Of a DNA stretch of 64,000 nt, positions 59,063 through 64,000 are shown piece by piece; the first letter of the stretch is position 1; each line of letters begins with the position of its first letter. This stretch comes from UBA2241 sp963777895 (GTDB lineage: Bacteria > Actinomycetota > Thermoleophilia > UBA2241): assembly GCA_963777895.1 (NCBI GenBank), contig CAVZSF010000005.1, forward strand, positions 496,001 to 560,000, written 5' to 3'. Below the pieces are notes generated by a model. That model had not been told where the DNA came from, did no database searches, and was given only the letters and a program-made list of their open reading frames with translations. Both the position numbers and the translations under genes were made by a program.

Positions 59063-59908
59063 GTGGACTCCGGCAAGCCGACCCCGTCAGACCCGCCCAG
59101 CGCCGTCTACCGGCTCGACATCGTCTACGAGGGCACGCCCTTCAAGGGCTGGGCCCGGCAGCCGGGCGAGTCCACAGTCGAGGGCGTGCTCGAGGAAGCC
59201 CTGCAGGTCGCATTGCGGCGATCCGTGCGGCTGCGCGTCGCCGGCCGCACCGACGCCGGCGTGCACGCGCTGGCACAGGTGGCTTCGTTCGCGGTGCCCG
59301 CCTCCGACGCAGCCGGGCCACTGGCGAAGGCGCTCGAGCCGCGCCGGCTCCGGCTCACGCTGAACGCGCTGCTGCCGCGCGAGGTCGCCGTGGCTGCGGT
59401 CGCCGCCGCCCCCGGCGGCTTCGACGCGCGCGCCGCCCGGTCCCGCACCTACCGCTACCGGCTCTGGGTGTCCGAGGTGCGGCCGGTGCACGAGCGCGCC
59501 TACGTGTGGAACGTGCGCGGGCAGGTCGACAGGGCGGCGCTGGACGCGGCGGCCGGGCTGCTCGCCGGCCGCCGCGACTTCGCCGCCCTCACGCCGTCCG
59601 CGCACCTCTACCATCACTGCGTGCGCGAGGTGCTGTCGGCGCGCTGGCTGCCGGGTCCCGAAGCCGGCGCGTCCTCGCACGCAGCTCACCCACCCCGGCC
59701 CGCCTTCTGGCCCGAGCTTGTCTTCGAGATCCGCGCCACGAGCTTCCTCCACAACATGGTGCGCGTCGCGGTCGGCTCCATGGTCGACGCGGCCAGCGGG
59801 CGCCTCACGCTCGAGGCGTTCGCGGAGGGCTTGGCGTCGGGCGAGCGAAAGCGGATGGGGCAGACAGCCCCGGCGCGAGGCCTCGCTCTGGTGGCCGTCG
59901 AGTACTAG
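59063..59908 (+). CDS. truA: tRNA pseudouridine synthase A
   Basis: 281 residues from GTG at 59063. Start YRLDIVYEGTPFKGWARQPGESTVEG; catalytic D64 in AGRTDAGVHA; FLHNMVRVAVGSMVDAASGRL near the end. It isomerises U38-U40 of tRNA anticodon arms. The rplM-rpsI pair that often follows truA is not present here. Confidence 0.97.
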   Translation: MDSGKPTPSDPPSAVYRLDIVYEGTPFKGWARQPGESTVEGVLEEALQVALRRSVRLRVAGRTDAGVHALAQVASFAVPASDAAGPLAKALEPRRLRLTLNALLPREVAVAAVAAAPGGFDARAARSRTYRYRLWVSEVRPVHERAYVWNVRGQVDRAALDAAAGLLAGRRDFAALTPSAHLYHHCVREVLSARWLPGPEAGASSHAAHPPRPAFWPELVFEIRATSFLHNMVRVAVGSMVDAASGRLTLEAFAEGLASGERKRMGQTAPARGLALVAVEY

Positions 59909-59974
59909 GTCGTCGGACCCCGGTCTGCCTTGCGCGCGCCATGCGTGCAGGTCGCGTCCGGGGCGTGCGCCTAG

Positions 59975-61204
59975 CTACTGCCCGAGGAACTTCTCGATCG
60001 TGCGGCGCTTCACGGCGTCGGTGGGCGGGAGGACGTAGGCCACGCCGCCGATGTAGGCGGGAGCACCGGCGAGCAGGAAGTGCTTGCTCTTCTTGTCGTC
60101 GGCGCGCCACTTGACCCAGCCGAGCTCCATCAGCTTCCAGGTCGTCAGGTCGGTGGTGACACCCTTCATGAAGCGCCGACCGATCTCGGGCAGCTTCGTG
60201 AAGTTGCCGGGCTGGGCGATCTTCTGCTCGAGCGCGCGCACGAAGGTCTGCTGCCGCTTGGCCCGTTCGAAGTCGCTGTCGACCTTGCGGACGCGCACGT
60301 ACAGCATGGCCAGCTTGCCGTCCATGTGCCGCCAGCCCTTCTCGAAGGTGACGACGCGCCCCTGCTCCCCTGCGGTCGTGCTGATGGTCTTGGGCACGTA
60401 GATCCTCACGCCGCCCACCGCGTTGACGACCCGCGGAAAGCCTTGGAAGTTGATCACCATGACGTGGTTGATGGGGATGCCGAGGTACTGCTCGACGGTC
60501 TTGATGGCGAGCGCGGGGCCGCCGTAGAACATCGCCTCGTTGATCTTGGTGATGCCGTGGCCTTCGACTTCGACCCGGGTGTCACGGGGCACGGAGAGCT
60601 GGTTCACGGTGTGCGACCGGGGGTCGAAGCGCATCACCATGATGGTGTCGGAGCGCGCCACCTCCCCCTCGCGGCTGTCGGTCCCGAGCAGGAGGATGTT
60701 CGTTGGATGGCGGAGCAGCATGCCCTCGTCAGGGGAGAGCTGCGCCTTCGCCGACGCGGGGAGGCGGGCGTTGCTCTTGTCGACCTCGGCGTCGAAGCGC
60801 CGGAAGCTGGGATACATGACGACGATGAAGACGACCGCGGCCACGACGAACGCGGTCAGCACCCCGAGCGGGATGTACCACCAGCGGAAGCGGCGCCGGC
60901 CCGCGGCGGTCGCGGCCGTTGTAGCCGCCCGGCCCACAGGGCTGCCGGACGGCGCCAGCCGCTGCGCGCCGGCCGGCGTCTCCGTCGCCGAGTAGCGCCG
61001 GTACGGCGTGCCGGCCGGCCGACCTTGCCCGGCGTCGATTGGCGGCCGGTTCGGCTCGGACGCCGCGCGCCCCGGTTCACGGCTCGCCGGGCGCGGCTCG
61101 CGAGCGGCCGGGCGGAGCCCGGCCAACTCGTCGTCGACCGCCCGGCGCCGGCCGCTGCCGCCACGGTACGTCCGGTACGGCTTGTCTGTCTTGTCGTTTC
61201 CCAT
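59975..61204 (-). CDS. LytR-CpsA-Psr (LCP) family cell-wall ligase
   Basis: 409 residues from ATG at 61204; a longer frame to 61345 has no ribosome site and enters the glk promoter. Residues 1-107 are a long cytosolic Arg/Pro-rich segment. One membrane helix (108-131) follows. Outside, the LCP motifs appear: ILLLGTDSREGE, ARSDTIMVM, LSVPRDTRVEV and ITKINEAMFYGG. LCP proteins attach teichoic acid, arabinogalactan or capsule polymers to peptidoglycan from a lipid carrier. Its substrate is not known here. It is divergent from glk and convergent with truA. Confidence 0.92.
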   Translation of the reverse strand: MGNDKTDKPYRTYRGGSGRRRAVDDELAGLRPAAREPRPASREPGRAASEPNRPPIDAGQGRPAGTPYRRYSATETPAGAQRLAPSGSPVGRAATTAATAAGRRRFRWWYIPLGVLTAFVVAAVVFIVVMYPSFRRFDAEVDKSNARLPASAKAQLSPDEGMLLRHPTNILLLGTDSREGEVARSDTIMVMRFDPRSHTVNQLSVPRDTRVEVEGHGITKINEAMFYGGPALAIKTVEQYLGIPINHVMVINFQGFPRVVNAVGGVRIYVPKTISTTAGEQGRVVTFEKGWRHMDGKLAMLYVRVRKVDSDFERAKRQQTFVRALEQKIAQPGNFTKLPEIGRRFMKGVTTDLTTWKLMELGWVKWRADDKKSKHFLLAGAPAYIGGVAYVLPPTDAVKRRTIEKFLGQ

Positions 61205-61347
61205 TGCGTCTGGACCGATCCTGCCCCGCACACGTCGCACACGCCGCTGCGCCCGTGGACGAGGGGGACGGGGGGTCGGGCGGCGCCCGCGAGTACTGTC
61301 AGCTACGCCTTCAGCCCGACGATTCCTCCGGCTGTTAGTGTACACGC

Positions 61348-62358
61348 ATGCCGATCGTGACCCCCAGGACGCTCGTCGCCGTCGATATCGGCGGCACGAA
61401 GACGCTGGTCGCGCTGGTCCGCGCCGCCCCGCCGGGAGCGAGCGGGGCCGGGGGCGGGCAGGCCGTCGGGCTGCGGGTGCTGAAGCGCACCCTGGCGCCG
61501 ACGGAGACGAGATCGGAGGCGGCCTGCCTGGACGAACTGCTGAGGCGGCTCGCGGAGGTCGTCGAGGGCGCGTCCGTGGACGGCATCGGCATCGGCACGC
61601 CGTCGATGGTCGATTTCGTACACGGGAAGGTCGTCGAGTCGGTCAACCTGCCGCTCAGCGACGTGCCGCTGCGCGACCTCGTCGCCGAGCGCTTCGGCCT
61701 GCCGGTGGCGATCGACAACGACGCGACTGCGGCGGCGATCGGCGAGCACACCTTCGGCGCCGGCATCGGCGTCAGCGACATGGTCATGCTCACGCTTGGC
61801 ACCGGCGTGGGCGGCGGCATCATCGCCGGCGGGCGGGTGTTGCGCGGCTTCAGCGGCGCCGGGGGCGAGCTGGGGCATCTCATCGTCGACGAGGATGGTC
61901 CGGCCTGTTTCGGCGCCAACTGCCCCAACCGCGGCTGCCTGGAGGTGTACGCGTCGGGCAGGGGCATGGGCGCGGCGGCGCTGGCCGAGGCCCGGGCGAA
62001 GCCCGCCTCGGCCCTGGGCCGCGCCCTCGCTCAGGGGCAGACGGTCGACGGCGCGCTGCTGGGCAGTCTCGCCGTCGAGGGCGACGCGGACGCGCGCGAG
62101 GTGCTCGCGCGCGCCGGCGAGCACCTCGGCGCCGCGATCACCAGCCTCGTCAACATCTTCAACCCGCGGCTGGTCGTGATCGGCGGGGCGGCGGCCGGCT
62201 CCGGCGACCTGCTGCTCGATCCGGCCCGCCGGGTAGTGGCGCGCCGCGCGCTCTCTCCCCAGCGCGAGCAGGTGCGCATCGTGCCGGCCCTGTTCGGGGA
62301 GGAGGCCGGCGTGATGGGCGCTGCGGCGCTCGCCCTCGCCGAGCTGTTCCAGGGCTAG
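61348..62358 (+). CDS. glk: ROK-family glucokinase
   Basis: 336 residues. The N-terminal phosphate motif is VAVDIGGTKTLVALV. Catalytic region DNDATAAAIGEHTFGAGIGV. The ROK zinc/substrate motif is GGELGHLIVDEDGPACFGANCPNRGCLEVYASG (a Cys cluster near 190-200). It phosphorylates glucose or a related hexose with ATP; some ROK members are ManNAc kinases or regulators, but there is no N-terminal DNA-binding domain here. The ATG is 6 bases after TAGTGT, so it may be leaderless. Confidence 0.9.
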   Translation: MPIVTPRTLVAVDIGGTKTLVALVRAAPPGASGAGGGQAVGLRVLKRTLAPTETRSEAACLDELLRRLAEVVEGASVDGIGIGTPSMVDFVHGKVVESVNLPLSDVPLRDLVAERFGLPVAIDNDATAAAIGEHTFGAGIGVSDMVMLTLGTGVGGGIIAGGRVLRGFSGAGGELGHLIVDEDGPACFGANCPNRGCLEVYASGRGMGAAALAEARAKPASALGRALAQGQTVDGALLGSLAVEGDADAREVLARAGEHLGAAITSLVNIFNPRLVVIGGAAAGSGDLLLDPARRVVARRALSPQREQVRIVPALFGEEAGVMGAAALALAELFQG

Positions 62359-62392
62359 GCGGTACCGCGCGGGGCGTTTGTCCATCCCGTCC

Positions 62393-62404
62393 TGACCAAG
62401 GTCA
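62393..62404 (+). promoter_or_regulatory. Palindrome upstream of the ferredoxin promoter
   Basis: TGACC-AA-GGTCA, 22 bases before a candidate -35 TTGACT (62427-62432) with (G)TAAAT at 62450-62456. It could bind a dimeric regulator. Confidence 0.35.
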
Positions 62405-62516
62405 AGACCTGTGCCGTACGCCCGTCTTGACTTCCCCGCAGGCCTGTTGGTAAATGGATGAGAAGTCCAGCGGGGCGCCTGTGCTCCGCATAACCGGAAT
62501 CTCACAGGAGACCCAC

Positions 62517-62690
62517 ATGGCCCACAAGATCACCGAGGAGTGTCTCGCCTGCGGCGCGTGCGTGGACGAGTGTCCGAACGAAGCGATCTCCGAGGGTGAG
62601 GAGATCTACGTCATCGATCCCGAGCTGTGCGACGACTGCGCGACGTGCGTCGAGTCGTGCCCCAACGACGCCATCGTCGTCGCGGAATAA
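62517..62690 (+). CDS. 2[4Fe-4S] ferredoxin
   Basis: 57 residues from ATG at 62517 with AGGAG upstream; the longer frame from 62454 is less likely. ECLACGACVDECPNEAI and the second cluster CDDCATCVESCPNDAI contain two CxxCxxCxxxCP sets that hold two cubane clusters. It is a small electron carrier in the cytoplasm. The partner is unknown, and no oxidoreductase gene is adjacent. A strong terminator follows. Confidence 0.95.
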   Translation: MAHKITEECLACGACVDECPNEAISEGEEIYVIDPELCDDCATCVESCPNDAIVVAE

Positions 62691-62714
62691 CACCCGTCAC
62701 AACTCGTACGGCTT

Positions 62715-62749
62715 ACGGGGCCGGCCGCTCGCCGAGCGGCCGGCCCCGT
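62715..62749. terminator. Bidirectional terminator, ferredoxin / methyltransferase
   Basis: 16-bp perfect stem (62715-62730 with 62734-62749) and a 3-base loop, between the convergent genes. Confidence 0.85.
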
Positions 62750-62787
62750 CGTCTGTCCGCTCCTCCGAGCGAGGCCCGCGACAGCGA

Positions 62788-63687
62788 TCAGTCGCCCTCT
62801 CCGTCCTCCGCCGCTTCCAGCCCCTCGCAGCCGACGAGCTCCGGCTCGTCCCAGGCCATCCGCCGGGCCATGACCCTGACGGCCTCCGGGTTGTCGTCCA
62901 CGAGCAGGTATCCTCGACCCAGCCGGGCCGCGGCCTCGCCCGTCGTCCCGCTGCCGGCGAAGAAGTCGACCACGAGGTCGCCAGGGGCTGAGTGCACGCG
63001 CACGATGCGCTCGAGGAGCGCGACGGGCTTCTGCGTCGGGTAGCCGGTCTTCTCGCGCCCGGTGGGGCTGACGATGGTCTGCCACCACACGTCGGTCGGC
63101 GTCTTGCCGCGCGCCGCCTTCTCGGGTCCGACGAGGTTCGGCGCCATATACGGGATCCTGTCGATCGCCTCGTAGTCGAACACGTAGTCGGCCGGGTCCC
63201 GCGCGTACCAGAAGATGGTGTCGTGCTTCGCCGGCCAGCGCCGCCGCGACCGTCCCCCGTAGTCGTAGGCCCAGACGATCTCGTTGAGGAAGCTCTCGCG
63301 CCCGAACAGCTCGTCGAGCAGGACCTTGCAGTAGTGGGCCTCGCGCGCATCGATGTGGAAGAAGAGCGAGCCGTCGAGGGTGAGGATGCGCCGCGCCTCT
63401 GCGAGGCGCGGCGCCAGGAAGCTGAGATAGTCGTCGAAGGCATCGTGCCACGCGCTGGTGCCGAGGACCTCGGACCGGTAGCGCTCCCCTTTGAAGCCGG
63501 TGCGGTCGCCGTCCTTGTCGCGCACCGTGCGCAGGCTGGTGCGTCGCTGTGCGCGACCGGTGTTGAAGGGCGGGTCGATGTAGACGAGCCTGGCGCAGGC
63601 GTCGGGCAGGCCGGCGAGCACGTCCAGGTTGTCGCCGAGGACGATACGCTTCACGAGATTCGCGGGTGCTTGCTCGCGACCAGACAC
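62788..63687 (-). CDS. DNA methyltransferase, beta class (N4-C or N6-A)
   Basis: 299 residues from GTG at 63687. Motif IV DPPFNTGRAQ (DPPF at 38-41) comes early, a target-recognition region in the middle, and motif I DFFAGSGTTGEAA (FAGSG at 243-247) near the end, the order typical of the beta class. It moves methyl from S-adenosylmethionine to an exocyclic amino group. No restriction enzyme is next to it, so it looks like an orphan. TACACT lies 6 bases upstream of the start, with no ribosome site. The target site is unknown. Confidence 0.9.
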   Translation of the reverse strand: MSGREQAPANLVKRIVLGDNLDVLAGLPDACARLVYIDPPFNTGRAQRRTSLRTVRDKDGDRTGFKGERYRSEVLGTSAWHDAFDDYLSFLAPRLAEARRILTLDGSLFFHIDAREAHYCKVLLDELFGRESFLNEIVWAYDYGGRSRRRWPAKHDTIFWYARDPADYVFDYEAIDRIPYMAPNLVGPEKAARGKTPTDVWWQTIVSPTGREKTGYPTQKPVALLERIVRVHSAPGDLVVDFFAGSGTTGEAAARLGRGYLLVDDNPEAVRVMARRMAWDEPELVGCEGLEAAEDGEGD

Positions 63688-63741
63688 GTCGGCAGTGTAT
63701 CGCGTCGCCACCCTGCCGCAGGGGCGTGAGAGAATGGCGCC

Positions 63742-64000
63742 GTGAACGAGGTCGAGGGCATCAGCATCAGACTTGGTTCTCCGGCCGACGCGCCGGGGAT
63801 GGCGGCTCTCCTGAACGGGGTCATCGCCGAGGGCAGGCCGGTGCTGCTCATGGGCCACTACACCGACGCGGCGGAGCGGGCCTTTCTCGAGGGGCTCCCG
63901 GCGCGCGGCGGCTTCCACGTCGCCGAGGTCTCCCCGGAAGGCAGCGCGCACCCGACGAAGGCCGGCGGCGGGGACGGTCGGGGCGGCGAGCGGCGGGCCA
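63742..64000 (+). CDS. GNAT-family acetyltransferase (3' partial)
   Basis: The first 86 codons of a gene that leaves the window, from GTG at 63742: IRLGSPADAPGMAALLNGVIAEGRP and ERAFLEGLPARGGFHVAEV. These resemble the N-terminus of N-acetyltransferases, whose acetyl-CoA loop would lie beyond the end. It is divergent from the DNA methyltransferase, 54 bases between. GAGAAT lies a few bases before the start, so this may also be leaderless. The substrate is unknown. Confidence 0.65.
   Translation, partial: MNEVEGISIRLGSPADAPGMAALLNGVIAEGRPVLLMGHYTDAAERAFLEGLPARGGFHVAEVSPEGSAHPTKAGGGDGRGGERRA

Overview
This window comes from a high-GC bacterial chromosome, almost certainly an actinobacterium. 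The evidence is the Actinobacteria-type layout of RpoC and RpoB, frequent GTG/TTG starts, TANNNT -10 boxes sitting 6-7 bases before SD-less start codons, an LCP-family cell-wall protein and Arg/Ala-rich coding. A deep-branching class such as Thermoleophilia is my best guess, but that is inference.

Layout. (a) 1-4180: the 3' part of an FAD oxidoreductase, two strong hairpin terminators, then a large secreted FG-GAP/VCBS-repeat protein and another terminator. (b) 4184-7567, minus strand: a tiny secreted Ser/Gly/Asn-rich peptide and two MFS transporters. (c) 7568-18329: an accessory stretch holding three broken genes. These are an HD-GYP c-di-GMP phosphodiesterase with a shattered N-terminal membrane domain, a MalT/LuxR-type ATPase regulator broken into several frames, and an MrfA/YprA-like helicase with one frameshift. 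Intact bioY, birA, a LOG-like protein and two GNAT genes lie between them. (d) 18386-23281: aldo/keto reductase, CAP-domain secreted protein, a degenerate M23-like secreted protein, a nucleoside phosphorylase, a CPBP protease and a small unknown. (e) 23342-56267: one near-continuous transcription/translation superlocus in the order rpmG, tRNA-Trp, secE, nusG, rplKAJL, rpoBC, rpsLG, fusA, tuf, the S10 and spc clusters, secY, adk, map, infA, rpmJ, rpsMKD, rpoA, rplQ, closed by a 19-bp-stem terminator. (f) 56495-64000: a fused two-ABC EcfA, EcfT, truA, then an LCP protein, ROK glucokinase, 2[4Fe-4S] ferredoxin, an orphan beta-class DNA methyltransferase and a truncated GNAT gene.

How genes work together. 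The superlocus supplies RNA polymerase core, elongation factors, most ribosomal proteins, the Sec channel and start-codon processing (map, infA). Internal promoters (TTGCCN/TTGCGG to TATACT/TAGACT) lie before rpmG, rplJ, rpsL and tuf. The EcfA-EcfT module at the end could energise the solitary BioY biotin carrier at 9.4-10.0 kb. BioY is adjacent to a BirA with a DNA-binding domain, and a candidate BirA operator lies directly before bioY.

Most unusual features: low-complexity charged tails on several core proteins (L4, S17, S3 and SecE basic; RpoB acidic), a four-cysteine loop in EF-Tu, the clustered broken genes, and a series of probable leaderless promoters. I saw no CRISPR array, rRNA, insertion sequence or prophage.
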